DNA of 64,000 nucleotides, taken from Prochlorococcus sp. AG-355-I04 (GTDB taxonomy: Bacteria; Cyanobacteriota; Cyanobacteriia; PCC-6307; Cyanobiaceae). Where the stretch lies: assembly GCA_003280915.1 (NCBI GenBank), contig QCDL01000007.1, positions 1 through 64,000 of the forward strand, read 5' to 3'. Position 1 is the stretch's first letter. The number at the start of each line of letters is the position of its first letter. The notes under the pieces are model-generated. The model saw only the letters and a program-made list of their open reading frames with translations. It was not told the origin of the DNA and made no database searches. A program made the position numbers and the translations under genes. Below, in pieces: positions 40,949 to 50,282 of this stretch.

Positions 40949-42520
40949 ATGAAAAAAAATTTTTTTTTATCAATACTTATTATTTTAATTTCTTTTTTAC
41001 AGAATTCTTGTAGCTCAAAAAGAATATCTAAGAAAATCATAGTAGCAAGTTCTGGAAAAATTGAATCTTTAGATCCAGCTAGAGCAAATACACTTAAAGC
41101 AATTCAATTAATTAGTTCTCTAGGAGACACATTATATGAATTAAATTCTGATGGTGAATTAATCCCTGAATTGGCCTCGGGGATGCCAATTATTTCAAAG
41201 GATAGACTTCAAATAACTATCAATTTAAGAAAAAATGTTCTTTTTCACGATGGAACTTCATTTAACTCGAATGCAATAAAGTTTACTTTTGATAGATTCA
41301 AAAGAATTGGAACAATGAATTATATTTTAGGAAATAAGATTAAATCAATAGAAACGCCAAGTGAATATTCAGTCATAATAAATTTGACTAAACCATCAAG
41401 TTCTTTAAATGGTTTACTTACATCGGTAAATTTAACTCCAATATCTCCTACATTTTATAAAAAATATTCGGATAAGTTTCTGAATGAAAAATTCGTTGGT
41501 ACTGGCAAGTATGTGCTTAACAGTTTTTCTAATGAAGTTCAATCAATTGATCCAAATTTGAATTATTGGGGTGAAAAGCCCTTAAATAAAGGCATTAATT
41601 TTGTGGGATATTCAAATTCATCTTCTCTTTTTGGGGCTTTAAAAAGTAATCAAATTGACGTGCTCTTATCAAATTCAATTGATGATAGTCAGAGAAAAAG
41701 TCTAAATAATTTAAGTAAAAATAAACAGTTTAAAGAAGGTAATAGTCCTTTCACTGAATTAAGTTTTATAAGCCTTAAAACTAGTTCTTATCCCTTAAGT
41801 AATCTTAATTTAAGACTGGCTTTGGCAAAAAGTCTTAATAGAAAATTAATTAGTGAAAAAGTAAGTTATGGATTAAGGAAACCATCTAGATCAATTATTC
41901 CGCCGATATTAAAAAAAGATAATCAAGAACTTTGGCCTAAATATAATTATTTAGAAGCGAGAAAGCTATTGCAAAAAGAAAATTATTGCGATGGAAATAT
42001 TCTTAAAATACCTCTTACTTATAGATCTAATGTACCCGCTGACAAGCTTATTGCTCTGACATGGCAGGAAGAAATTAAAAATTCTTTGAAAGATTGTATT
42101 GATATTGAACTTAATGGGGTTGAATCTACAACAGTTTATAAGAATCTAAGTTTAGGAATTTATACGGCAGTTATTCTCGATTGGACTGGGGCTTATTCAG
42201 ATCCAGAGGCTTATCTCACCCCTCTTTTAAGTTGTAATGAAATAGTTGATGGCATATGTAAAAAAGGAGAATCAGTTTATAGCGGCAGTTTTTGGGCATC
42301 TAATAAAGTTGAAACTTTATTTCTTGAAAGTGAAAAAATAAGTGGAATTAAAAGATTAGAAAAACTTGTTGAAATTGAAAAAATAGCAGCAAATTCAATC
42401 CCTTATATTCCTATTTGGATATCCTCTCAAAAAGCATGGTCTCAAAATAATATATCAAAACCTATTTTTAATGGTTCAGGAATAATTTCATTGAGTGATC
42501 TAGAGTTAATTGATGAGTAG
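40949..42520 (+). CDS. Extracellular solute-binding protein, peptide/nickel ABC-transporter type (family 5)
   Basis: The 523-residue protein has a hydrophobic N-terminal segment ending in LQNSCSSKR, a plausible but weak lipoprotein signal. It then has the family 5 binding-protein body: SLDPARANTLKAIQLI, VLFHDGTSFNSNAIKFTFDR, GTGKYVLNS and LRLALAKSLNRKLI. Such proteins capture oligopeptides, nickel or other small ligands in the periplasm. The permease gene follows with an 11-bp overlap, but no second permease or ATPase is in the window. The ligand is unknown. Confidence 0.9.
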   Translation: MKKNFFLSILIILISFLQNSCSSKRISKKIIVASSGKIESLDPARANTLKAIQLISSLGDTLYELNSDGELIPELASGMPIISKDRLQITINLRKNVLFHDGTSFNSNAIKFTFDRFKRIGTMNYILGNKIKSIETPSEYSVIINLTKPSSSLNGLLTSVNLTPISPTFYKKYSDKFLNEKFVGTGKYVLNSFSNEVQSIDPNLNYWGEKPLNKGINFVGYSNSSSLFGALKSNQIDVLLSNSIDDSQRKSLNNLSKNKQFKEGNSPFTELSFISLKTSSYPLSNLNLRLALAKSLNRKLISEKVSYGLRKPSRSIIPPILKKDNQELWPKYNYLEARKLLQKENYCDGNILKIPLTYRSNVPADKLIALTWQEEIKNSLKDCIDIELNGVESTTVYKNLSLGIYTAVILDWTGAYSDPEAYLTPLLSCNEIVDGICKKGESVYSGSFWASNKVETLFLESEKISGIKRLEKLVEIEKIAANSIPYIPIWISSQKAWSQNNISKPIFNGSGIISLSDLELIDE

Positions 42521-43535
42521 AAATTTGAATAAATTACTAAATTATTCCTTATTAAAAATTTCATTAATACCGATAATGCTATGGATAATTTCTTCATTAG
42601 TATTTATTTTATTGAGAGTTGCCCCCGGCGATCCCGTCGATGCCATACTTGGATCTGGTGCAGATGAGGTTTCAAGGGAATTTCTAAGAAATAAATTGGG
42701 GCTAAATGAACCTTTAATAAGTCAATATTTTTCATATATTAAAAATATATTGCACTTAGATTTTGGCCAATCTCTTAGTACCGAGGAGCCAGTCCTCAAT
42801 ATTATTATTAAGTCATTGCCTGCAAGTCTTGAGCTTGGATTTTTTTCAATATTAAGTGCCACACTAATAGGCTTCCCATTGGGATTAATTGGCTTAAGAA
42901 ATAAAGGTAAAAAGACTGATTATATTGCGAGAATACTAGGAATTACTACATATGCGATCCCTCCTTTTTGGGGTGCAATGTTAGCGCAATTATTATTTTC
43001 TGTATTCTTTAATATTTCCCCAATTGGAGGTAGATTTCCAATATTTCAGCAACAACCACAAATTACAGGTTTTCTGGTTTTAGATAGTATTCTTTCAAAT
43101 AATATTATTGCTTTGAAAGATAGTCTTTATCATCTCGCACTTCCTTCGATTACCCTTGGCTTTTTATTAAGTGGTATATTCAGCCGCTCATTAAGAGTAA
43201 ATTTGGATAAGACATTAAAAAGTGATTATGTAAATGCTGCTATATGCAGAGGAATATCAAGGAAAAAAATATTTTTAAATCATGCATTGCCTAATGCTTT
43301 ATTGCCAATTATCACTATTTCTGGCTTGACTATGGCCTCATTAGCAGGAGGTGCTTTATTGTTCGAGGTAACTTTTTCATGGCCAGGTATTGCTTTAAGA
43401 TTACATGAAGCTATTTCTCAAAGAGACTATACCTTGGTTCAAGGAATTGTAATTTTTACCTCTATGCTCATAGTCTCTTTAAATCTCTTCGTGGATATTT
43501 TAATTGCATATTTAGATCCACGAATAGAGTACTAA
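42510..43535 (+). CDS. ABC transporter permease, DppB/OppB type
   Basis: The 341-residue permease has six membrane spans and the DppB-like signature regions RVAPGDPVDAILGSG, GLNEPLISQYFSYI and the EAA-loop AAICRGISRKKIFLNHALPNA, which contacts the ATPase. The final WPGIALRLHEAISQRDYTLVQG also matches the family. It overlaps the upstream binding-protein gene by 11 bp, so translation is coupled. Its stop overlaps the convergent hydrolase by 4 bp. Partners DppC, DppD and DppF must be elsewhere or absent. Confidence 0.92.
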   Translation: MMSRNLNKLLNYSLLKISLIPIMLWIISSLVFILLRVAPGDPVDAILGSGADEVSREFLRNKLGLNEPLISQYFSYIKNILHLDFGQSLSTEEPVLNIIIKSLPASLELGFFSILSATLIGFPLGLIGLRNKGKKTDYIARILGITTYAIPPFWGAMLAQLLFSVFFNISPIGGRFPIFQQQPQITGFLVLDSILSNNIIALKDSLYHLALPSITLGFLLSGIFSRSLRVNLDKTLKSDYVNAAICRGISRKKIFLNHALPNALLPIITISGLTMASLAGGALLFEVTFSWPGIALRLHEAISQRDYTLVQGIVIFTSMLIVSLNLFVDILIAYLDPRIEY

Positions 43536-45082
43536 TTTTTGGAAATTTCTTTTATTGTTTCAAGATCTAAAAGGTGGAAATCAAGTCCTAAATCTCTTTG
43601 GTTTTTAATCACATTAGGGATATTTTGGTCTTTAATATTTTTTAAAAATTCAACTATAAATTTAGTAGATAAGTCTTGTACTAACATTGGCTCTGAACCA
43701 ATAAAAGTTTCATTTATTTTGAAGACGTCATTATTTTCTTCATAGCTTTTATTAATTCTTATTGGAGAGAAATGACTTGCCCCTTCAATAATTAGAAATC
43801 TATTTGATGGATTATTTAAAGCAAAAAAAACTCTAAATTGTTCATTCATTAATGGTGTAATAAGGTCATAAGTACCACCTATTAGAAGAGTTGGTGATTT
43901 AATGCCTGTACTATTTTCTTTTGGCCATACTAAACTGCCAAATGAATTAAAACCTATAATCGCACTGGCCTTATTAGAGTTATTTTTCTTAGGTAATGGT
44001 ATTTCGCTCAACTGACATTGAAGTAATTTAGATAAATTCGTTACCGCAAAGTCTTTTAATGCCGAATCACATTTTTCCTCAAGTTGATCAATAGGTTTAT
44101 TTCCTTCATATAAAAGTGCTATTAAAGCACCAAGTGAATGCCCCATTAAAATATAAGAATCATTAGGTAAACCAAATTCTCCATTTTCATGAGCTTTTAA
44201 TACAGCATCTAAATCTTTAATTCTATATAAGAAAAAGTCTGCACTTCCTGGGATAGTGTCATTACCTTCAAGTACTTCTATAAATGAATCCAAATTACTT
44301 CCTCTATGATCTATGAATAATATTGGCCAACCTCTTTTAGCCAATTCGTTGCCTATCCATTTGAAATTATTAATTTCACCTCCAAGTCCTGGCATGAAAA
44401 TTATCAGTTCTTTATCTTCATTAGTTTTATTGCTTTTCCATATTTCAATTTCAAAAGGTTTCACACGGTGAGGAGCATAAATTTTTTTATCAATTTTTAT
44501 TAGATCTTTAGTTGATTTTTTTTCAGTATTTTTGTAGGCATTTTGGTTAGTCTTTTCAAGTTTATTTAATTTCGATAAAAGTTCTTGTTGCATTGATAAT
44601 TCATTTTTCCAAGATGAAATTATTAAAATTAAATTATCAACATCAAGTGAAATTTCTTTTGATGGTAATGCCTTTATGATTTCTAAAGTTGAAACTTCTT
44701 TTTTTTGATCTAATAAATTTTCTATGGTGTTATAAATTTCTGTTCCATTATTGTCATTTGGAACTTTAATGCTTTTGCTTAATTCTGTAAGAATTTTACG
44801 CCCTATCCAACTTCTTAATATTTCTCTATTTAATCCCTCTTCCTTGAAAACTGGAAATTCTAAAAATTTTGATAATTCAAAAACTCTTATAAATCCATTT
44901 TTTTTTAACCAATCTATTAATTCTGTTGAATCATCTTTGTATTTTTCTAATTTTGATAATTGTTCTATAGTAAGAGGGATTTCCATCTCTTCAAACTTAA
45001 TATTTATCTTTTCAGCAGCCTTTAAACCATTATTAAAAAATAAACCACAAAAACTAAAAAAAATTATAAAAATGTATTTCAC
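43532..45082 (-). CDS. DUF1400 and alpha/beta hydrolase domain protein, secreted
   Basis: The 516-residue protein has a short N-terminal signal-like hydrophobic stretch (IFIIFFSFCGLFFNNGLKA). A DUF1400-like helical domain occupies residues about 30-120, with PLTIEQLSKLEKY. A linker is followed by an alpha/beta hydrolase: LIIFMPGLGGEINNF, FIDHRGSNLDSF, the nucleophile elbow LMGHSLGALIALL and the His in EGASHFSPIRI. Cyanobacterial members are lipase or dienelactone hydrolase-like. The start is GTG and lies only 2 bp from the start of the divergent MFS gene. Substrate unknown. Confidence 0.82.
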   Translation of the reverse strand: MKYIFIIFFSFCGLFFNNGLKAAEKINIKFEEMEIPLTIEQLSKLEKYKDDSTELIDWLKKNGFIRVFELSKFLEFPVFKEEGLNREILRSWIGRKILTELSKSIKVPNDNNGTEIYNTIENLLDQKKEVSTLEIIKALPSKEISLDVDNLILIISSWKNELSMQQELLSKLNKLEKTNQNAYKNTEKKSTKDLIKIDKKIYAPHRVKPFEIEIWKSNKTNEDKELIIFMPGLGGEINNFKWIGNELAKRGWPILFIDHRGSNLDSFIEVLEGNDTIPGSADFFLYRIKDLDAVLKAHENGEFGLPNDSYILMGHSLGALIALLYEGNKPIDQLEEKCDSALKDFAVTNLSKLLQCQLSEIPLPKKNNSNKASAIIGFNSFGSLVWPKENSTGIKSPTLLIGGTYDLITPLMNEQFRVFFALNNPSNRFLIIEGASHFSPIRINKSYEENNDVFKINETFIGSEPMLVQDLSTKFIVEFLKNIKDQNIPNVIKNQRDLGLDFHLLDLETIKEISKN

Positions 45083-45084
45083 TA

Positions 45085-46314
45085 GTGATTAGTCCAAATA
45101 GTTTACAAATTAGCAAAAATTGGTGGATTCAATTTCCTTATCATTTGAGGTTAATAACCAAGATAAGATTTTTCGCTGCATTTGGAGCAGGAGGTGTTAT
45201 TTATTTAACATCACTTATTTTTAATAACCTAGGATTAACGGCGACAGATATTGGCCTCGGATTTACCATTTCAGCAATAATTGGAACAGTAACAAGACTT
45301 TTTACAGGTAATTATCTTAATAAAACGGGAAAAATACAATTTCCGATAATTACTTCTTCAATACTAAGTATTGCCGCTAGCTTTTGCCTCATTTTTTCAA
45401 GAGATACTTTTTTGTACATAATTGGACAATCACTGGTTGGGGCTGCTGCAGGAATATATTGGCCTGCTGCCGAGTTTGGGGTGCCCTATTTTTGTCATCC
45501 AATTGAAACACGTAAAGCTTATGCCCTTGTTAGAAGTTCGGAAGCTTTAGGAATATTTCTAGGGGTATTCTTAGGGGGTTATATGACGAATTTTTTGTAT
45601 TCCAAATCAATATTTATAAATGATATATTTTGCATGTTAGTTATCACGTATTTAATATCTAGAAATAGTTCTTCTATAAAAAGAAACCTAGAAAATTTTC
45701 AAAAAAAATTAGTAGATCCAATTAATCAGGGACAATTGAAATGGAATAAAAATTCAACAATAATAATTTTATCTATTTTATTGATAACTACCTCTTTAGC
45801 CTTGATACAAGTAACTTTGCCTCTGGATCTAGTTAAAGGTGGAGTATATCGTAATGCATTAAGCAAAGAAATTATTAGTCTTATAATTTCTATTCAGTTA
45901 ATTTTATTGTTGTTTTTACAATGGCCTGTCGGTTCTTGGATATCTAAGAAAGAAAGATTATTTGGCTTGAAATTTAGTTTAATAAATTTCACTTTCGCTT
46001 CATTTTTATTATTTATTTCTAGTTATTTAAATATCCCAGCGTTTTATTTAATTTCTTTGGCATTGATTTTAGTAAGTTTAGGTACTGCTTCATTTCTTCC
46101 AACATCAACAGATGTCGTTTTCAGAATAGCTCCTTCAAATAAAAAAGGTTTTGCACTTGCTCTATTATCACAATGTTTTGCTATGGGTTATTTTTTTGGA
46201 CCATTTATTTCAGGACGCATATTAGATCTATTTGGTTATGCTTCAATAATCTGGCTTTCAATTTCTTGTTGTTGCTTTATTGCCTATACAATTCTATTTA
46301 AGAGATTATTTTAA
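45085..46314 (+). CDS. Major facilitator superfamily transporter
   Basis: The 409-residue protein has about 12 hydrophobic spans with the MFS A-type loop at GNYLNKTGKIQFP and its repeat QWPVGSWISKKERLFGL near residue 275. No substrate signature was recognised; efflux or sugar transport are both possible. The GTG start leaves 2 bp to the divergent hydrolase; a later TTG (LRLITK) at 45145 would leave room for a promoter. Its stop overlaps the convergent DUF2834 gene by 4 bp. Confidence 0.83.
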   Translation: MISPNSLQISKNWWIQFPYHLRLITKIRFFAAFGAGGVIYLTSLIFNNLGLTATDIGLGFTISAIIGTVTRLFTGNYLNKTGKIQFPIITSSILSIAASFCLIFSRDTFLYIIGQSLVGAAAGIYWPAAEFGVPYFCHPIETRKAYALVRSSEALGIFLGVFLGGYMTNFLYSKSIFINDIFCMLVITYLISRNSSSIKRNLENFQKKLVDPINQGQLKWNKNSTIIILSILLITTSLALIQVTLPLDLVKGGVYRNALSKEIISLIISIQLILLLFLQWPVGSWISKKERLFGLKFSLINFTFASFLLFISSYLNIPAFYLISLALILVSLGTASFLPTSTDVVFRIAPSNKKGFALALLSQCFAMGYFFGPFISGRILDLFGYASIIWLSISCCCFIAYTILFKRLF

Positions 46315-46682
46315 TTAATTTTTTCTAATTCAATAATTCTTCTCTCTCTTAGAAATAAGAAAAAAGGTGCTGAGAATGCGAAGGCTATAAGAAAAGTTCC
46401 AATGTATACAACCCACATATTCTTCATGTTTAGTTTTTTTGATTCATTTACTATCCATATAAAAATAGCGCTTGCACCTACTAATAAGTCTCTAGAAATT
46501 GACTGAGCTGCAGGGTTTGCATTTGCTAAAGAAATGAAGTTATTTATATCAAAGCTGTTTCCATATTCCCTAGCAAATTCGAAATTTGCCATCATTGGCA
46601 GTACAGCACCCAAAATTGATAGAAAAAGGTAAAGATAAGATAGTATCTGTTTATTATCTTTTAAAATGTTAAATGAATTCAC
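46311..46682 (-). CDS. DUF2834 membrane protein
   Basis: The 123-residue protein has three spans: LYLFLSILGAVLPMMANF, SRDLLVGASAIFIWIV and VVYIGTFLIAFAFSAPFFLFL. The pattern matches DUF2834, a family of small bacterial membrane proteins of unknown function (FISLANANPAAQSISRDLLVG is the most conserved part). It faces away from the pfkB gene across 41 bp and overlaps the MFS gene by 4 bp at their ends. Confidence 0.75.
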   Translation of the reverse strand: MNSFNILKDNKQILSYLYLFLSILGAVLPMMANFEFAREYGNSFDINNFISLANANPAAQSISRDLLVGASAIFIWIVNESKKLNMKNMWVVYIGTFLIAFAFSAPFFLFLRERRIIELEKIN

Positions 46683-46723
46683 TTGTCAAAAATATTTCTT
46701 TTAATAATAGTATTTAAAAGCTT

Positions 46724-47593
46724 ATGGTTGTTGAAAAGAATAATAAAGTTGAAGACTATAAATTTAAAAAAGGAAATTTAAATTTTGCTGTTGTTGGTCA
46801 TGTTGAGTGGATAAATTTCTTAAAGGTCGATCAATTACCAAAACCAGGCGTCATTTCTCATTCTGAAAAATCTCTTGAGTATCCAGCTGGTGGTGGCTCT
46901 ATTATCGCGAAAATACTTTCTGATTTAACTTTAAACCAAATTCATTTTTTTACGTCATTAGGTAATGATGAATATGGAGATAAGTGTTTCAAGATTCTCT
47001 CAAATATGGGAATTAAGATGCATGTAGCTTGGCGTGATAAACCAACTAGAAGAGGATTTAGTTTAATTGACTCTCAAGGTGAAAGAGTAATAACAGTTAT
47101 TGGTGAAAGGTTAGCTCCAACTCATAAAGACAAGTTGGAATGGAATATTTTAAAAAAAATGGACGGAATTTTTATTACGGCATCTGATTCAGAGATTTTT
47201 AAAATGGCTAGATCAGCTTCAATACTATGTACGACACCAAGGGTAGGATTAAATACAATTAATAATTCAAATGTTCTTTTAGATGGATTAATAGGCAGTA
47301 ATCTTGATCCAGGAGAAGTTTTTTCTTTTTCTGAATTATCGTTAAAACCAAAATATACTATTAAAACCGAGGGAGAGAAGGGAGGCATAATATTCCCAGA
47401 AGGAAGATATAAGGCTCTTAAAAACAAAAAATTAAAGGTTGATTCTTATGGATGTGGCGATTCATTTGCTGCTGGGATTATTTATGGAATGGCATCTAAA
47501 TGGGATATAGATAAAAGTTTAAATCTTGCTAAAGTAATGGGAAGAGACGCAAGTGAATTTTTCGGCCCATATGCAAATAGTGATGAAAAATAA
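46724..47593 (+). CDS. PfkB-family carbohydrate kinase
   Basis: The 289-residue sugar kinase has the N-terminal region AVVGHVEWINFLKVDQLPK, YPAGGGSIIAKILSDL (substrate-binding), and the catalytic signature VDSYGCGDSFAAGIIYG with the catalytic base Asp near residue 247. Ribokinase-fold members phosphorylate sugars, nucleosides or sugar phosphates; the substrate here is unknown. It diverges from the DUF2834 gene and precedes two small membrane-protein genes. Confidence 0.85.
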   Translation: MVVEKNNKVEDYKFKKGNLNFAVVGHVEWINFLKVDQLPKPGVISHSEKSLEYPAGGGSIIAKILSDLTLNQIHFFTSLGNDEYGDKCFKILSNMGIKMHVAWRDKPTRRGFSLIDSQGERVITVIGERLAPTHKDKLEWNILKKMDGIFITASDSEIFKMARSASILCTTPRVGLNTINNSNVLLDGLIGSNLDPGEVFSFSELSLKPKYTIKTEGEKGGIIFPEGRYKALKNKKLKVDSYGCGDSFAAGIIYGMASKWDIDKSLNLAKVMGRDASEFFGPYANSDEK

Positions 47594-47609
47594 TTGAATT
47601 AAGACTTAT

Positions 47610-47801
47610 ATGAGCAATCTAGATAATAAAAATAAAAATCTACTTGTAGAAAACATTATTGTTTTCTTTTTATTTACTGTTTTTTTAGTTTTTAATTCTT
47701 TAAAAACTTTATCTAAAATTTTTACCTATGGAATCATAAAAAAAGAAATATTAACTACTAAAAGTAACTTAGGCGTAGATATAAAAATAAAAATTAAGTA
47801 A
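47610..47801 (+). CDS. Small membrane protein of unknown function
   Basis: The 63-residue protein has one transmembrane helix at about residues 14-35 (IIVFFLFTVFLVFNSL) followed by a basic tail. It starts 16 bp after pfkB. Its stop and the next start share bases (TAATG), so translation of the two is probably coupled. No family was recognised. Confidence 0.6.
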   Translation: MSNLDNKNKNLLVENIIVFFLFTVFLVFNSLKTLSKIFTYGIIKKEILTTKSNLGVDIKIKIK

Positions 47802-48154
47802 TGAATGTATTTTTAGTTTTTCTAATTTTAGGAGTTATTTTTTTGGTCTTCAAAAAAATTAATTCTAAAAAAACAAATAACTTAAAATTAGATAAATTTA
47901 AAAATAAATTACAGAGCACGCAAACAAATATTGACAGGATTTTTTTAAGAGAGGAAGAAAAAACTTTTTCAAATCCTAATATAAATATTTATATTGGATT
48001 TTATGATAACGAAGAAAATATAAATAGAAAATCCAATATACACAGAGCAAGACTTTCAAAATTTAGGAAATCCAAATTAAATGGCGAGATGATATTTCAA
48101 GACGATGAACAAAGGATTTATAAATTTAATGACGGTAAGAAAGTTTACTTATAA
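47801..48154 (+). CDS. Small N-anchored protein of unknown function
   Basis: The 117-residue protein has an N-terminal hydrophobic anchor (FLVFLILGVIFLVFKKI) followed by a very Lys/Asn-rich cytoplasmic part. It ends in DDEQRIYKFNDGKKVYL. Coupled to the upstream 63-residue gene by TAATG overlap. It looks like a Prochlorococcus-specific pair; function unknown. Confidence 0.6.
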   Translation: MNVFLVFLILGVIFLVFKKINSKKTNNLKLDKFKNKLQSTQTNIDRIFLREEEKTFSNPNINIYIGFYDNEENINRKSNIHRARLSKFRKSKLNGEMIFQDDEQRIYKFNDGKKVYL

Positions 48155-48163
48155 TTTTTAATG

Positions 48164-48682
48164 CTAACTACACTCAAGACTTTCTCTTGTTGAAACTCCT
48201 GTTGTTGGATTGATCCCATCAGCGATTTCACAAAGATTTCTTTGGTCTTCGCTGTCAAGGATGGCATAAGAAAAATCAGCTCCTTCTATTTGAGCTCCTG
48301 CAAAACTGCTGCCTGATGCGATCATATTTATTAAAACAGCATTTCTAAGATCTGTTTTTTGGAAATTAACTCGATCAGAAAGAGTATCGGTTAGGTCGAT
48401 TCCATTTAAATTAGAACCTTTTAAATCAGATAGGGTTAATGTAGTTCCATGTAAATCAACATCACTAAAATCTGCATCTCTAGCAACTGCTCCAGCTATA
48501 GAAGATAAATGAAGATCCTCTCCATGGAAATCGAATCCTGTGATATTAGATCTTACATAACTTGGAACTTCATCTCCTTCTCCCTTAACAGCAACATTCG
48601 CTCCAGCAAAAACTGGAGAGGATAAAACCAAGAAAGAAAAAGTTATACATAAAAAATATCTTAAAAACCTAAAAAATTTCAT
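48164..48682 (-). CDS. Thylakoid-lumen pentapeptide-repeat protein
   Basis: The 172-residue protein has a clear signal peptide ([16 protein letters not shown]) and then A(D/N)LXX-type repeats over residues about 60-150, for example [28 protein letters not shown] and [10 protein letters not shown]. Pentapeptide proteins form a right-handed beta helix and are common in the cyanobacterial lumen, where their roles are mostly unknown. Two C-terminal Cys residues (NLCEIADG and SLECS) may form a disulfide. It converges with the small membrane gene 9 bp away. Confidence 0.88.
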   Translation of the reverse strand: MKFFRFLRYFLCITFSFLVLSSPVFAGANVAVKGEGDEVPSYVRSNITGFDFHGEDLHLSSIAGAVARDADFSDVDLHGTTLTLSDLKGSNLNGIDLTDTLSDRVNFQKTDLRNAVLINMIASGSSFAGAQIEGADFSYAILDSEDQRNLCEIADGINPTTGVSTRESLECS

Positions 48683-48765
48683 ATTAATAAATTTGAGTAA
48701 TTCTATTTTATAACAATTAGATAATTTTTAAAATTGATGACTAAATTTGGAACTCCTTTTTAAAA

Positions 48766-49239
48766 TTATTTAACACTATAAATTTTGAATCTAGGCTCTA
48801 AATTGGTTATACAATCTAGAAGTTTTTTGTTATCTTTGCTATTCGTAACCTTGAATTCAGATTCAACTGTACCTTCTTTATCTCTTATAGCTTGATTTAA
48901 AACTATAGAACCGTTTTGGTCAGATACTGATCTATGAAAAGTTCCTCTAGGTATTCTTAAAATGTATCCGCAAGATTCTAATCTAACTTTATAAAAAGGA
49001 TAATCCCAGCCAAAATTGACAAGAAAAAATGTTCTTCCCCCGGAGATAGCCAGTAGATTATCTTCTTGATTGTGATGTATGTAAAATTGCCAATTCTTAA
49101 ATTCTTCATCATTTGGAGGACTAACTGCAGGCCCACTGTGAATAACTAGATCTCTATAGTTTGATTCATTAACACTAATATCAAAAAATCTTACATCTTT
49201 TGTATCGCGAAATTTTTCATAACTTATCAATTCAAACAT
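48766..49239 (-). CDS. Conserved hypothetical protein, cupin-like beta-rich domain (tentative)
   Basis: The ATG-started form is 157 residues; an upstream TTG at 49287 would add 16. The sequence alternates short beta strands, including QFYIHHNQEDNLLAISGGRT, YPFYKVRLESCGYILRIPRG and GSIVLNQAIRD, in the manner of a small cupin or double-stranded beta helix. No full metal-site set (HXH...H) is evident. I cannot name a family. It is read leftward, downstream of the transglutaminase-like cluster by about 175 bp. Confidence 0.6.
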   Translation of the reverse strand: MFELISYEKFRDTKDVRFFDISVNESNYRDLVIHSGPAVSPPNDEEFKNWQFYIHHNQEDNLLAISGGRTFFLVNFGWDYPFYKVRLESCGYILRIPRGTFHRSVSDQNGSIVLNQAIRDKEGTVESEFKVTNSKDNKKLLDCITNLEPRFKIYSVK

Positions 49240-49413
49240 TTTCGATTTGTTTGATTTGATAACTGGAATTTCTAAACTTGAGTTCAATTTTCTTTAAAGA
49301 TTAAACAAATGAAAACAGATATATATATACAAGAACGTATCAATTAACACTAAAAAAGAAACATATTATTATTTATATTTTTTTGTTATTTTAAAAGATT
49401 AAAAATTTAGTGT

Positions 49414-50271
49414 TTATTTAATTTCAAGAGGTTTGATTTCCCAGGATAAAGTATTTTCTAAATTATTTTTTCCTATAAAGTTTCCTGTAATTACAGAGGT
49501 TAAATTAGATTTTGAAGAGGATACCAATGTTAAATATCTATCATCTATTAATCCTTTTCCGCTTGGATCAAAACCTCTCCAACCAGCACCTGGAATATAT
49601 AATTCAGCCCAAGCGTGTAAATCCAACTCAGAGGGTAACGGATCTTCAAAATGATAACCACTTACAAACCTACTTGGGATACCTATAGACCTGCAAGCTT
49701 CAACCATAAGCATTGCTAAATCTCTGCATGAACCTATACGTTCTCTAAGTGTTCTGCTAGCCGGCCATGCTGGACCAGTATGTCTTTTGGTATATTTAAC
49801 CCGATCTTGAATAATCTCTATTAGTTGGTAGGTAAATGATAATGCGTTATTAATGCTTCCTGCTAAGGCTTCTTGAGCAAGTTCTACTGCAGAGGGATCG
49901 TGTTGTCCATTTGGCATCCATCCCTCTAATGCTCCCTGTAAATCTCTGTTAATAATGCTTCTACAAAAAGGTAATGTTAAATCTCTATTTTTAACTCCAT
50001 CAATAATGTTTGGATGTTTAATAGTTTCAACTTCACTGACTGATTCAATAATTAAATTATCTGTTAATCCATTAAATCTGATTCTATTAATCTCTTCCCC
50101 GCTGGCCGCAAGTAATGGATAAATAATTTCTGGTTCTGGGGTTATTTTTAATTCAAAATTCTTTAGCTTTTGGAATCCATTTGACCTTGGCTTTATACAT
50201 AATCTATGCTCGCCTAATTGAACAGGGTCTTCGTATTTATATTCAAGTTTGTGAATGTATTTAATTCTCAT
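49414..50271 (-). CDS. Transglutaminase-like cysteine protease-fold protein
   Basis: The 285-residue protein has an N-terminal beta-rich domain (RIKYIHKLEYKYEDPVQLGE) and then a transglutaminase-like core. The catalytic Cys is in RIGSCRDLAMLMVEACRS, the His in LDLHAWAELYIPGAGW, and the Asp in GFDPSGKGL. It is the third gene of a leftward cluster with alpha-E and permuted ATP-grasp proteins, a combination found widely in bacteria and proposed to make or process small peptides or peptide bonds. The gap to the alpha-E gene is 11 bp. Confidence 0.9.
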   Translation of the reverse strand: MRIKYIHKLEYKYEDPVQLGEHRLCIKPRSNGFQKLKNFELKITPEPEIIYPLLAASGEEINRIRFNGLTDNLIIESVSEVETIKHPNIIDGVKNRDLTLPFCRSIINRDLQGALEGWMPNGQHDPSAVELAQEALAGSINNALSFTYQLIEIIQDRVKYTKRHTGPAWPASRTLRERIGSCRDLAMLMVEACRSIGIPSRFVSGYHFEDPLPSELDLHAWAELYIPGAGWRGFDPSGKGLIDDRYLTLVSSSKSNLTSVITGNFIGKNNLENTLSWEIKPLEIK

Positions 50272-50282
50272 TAATAAACTTA

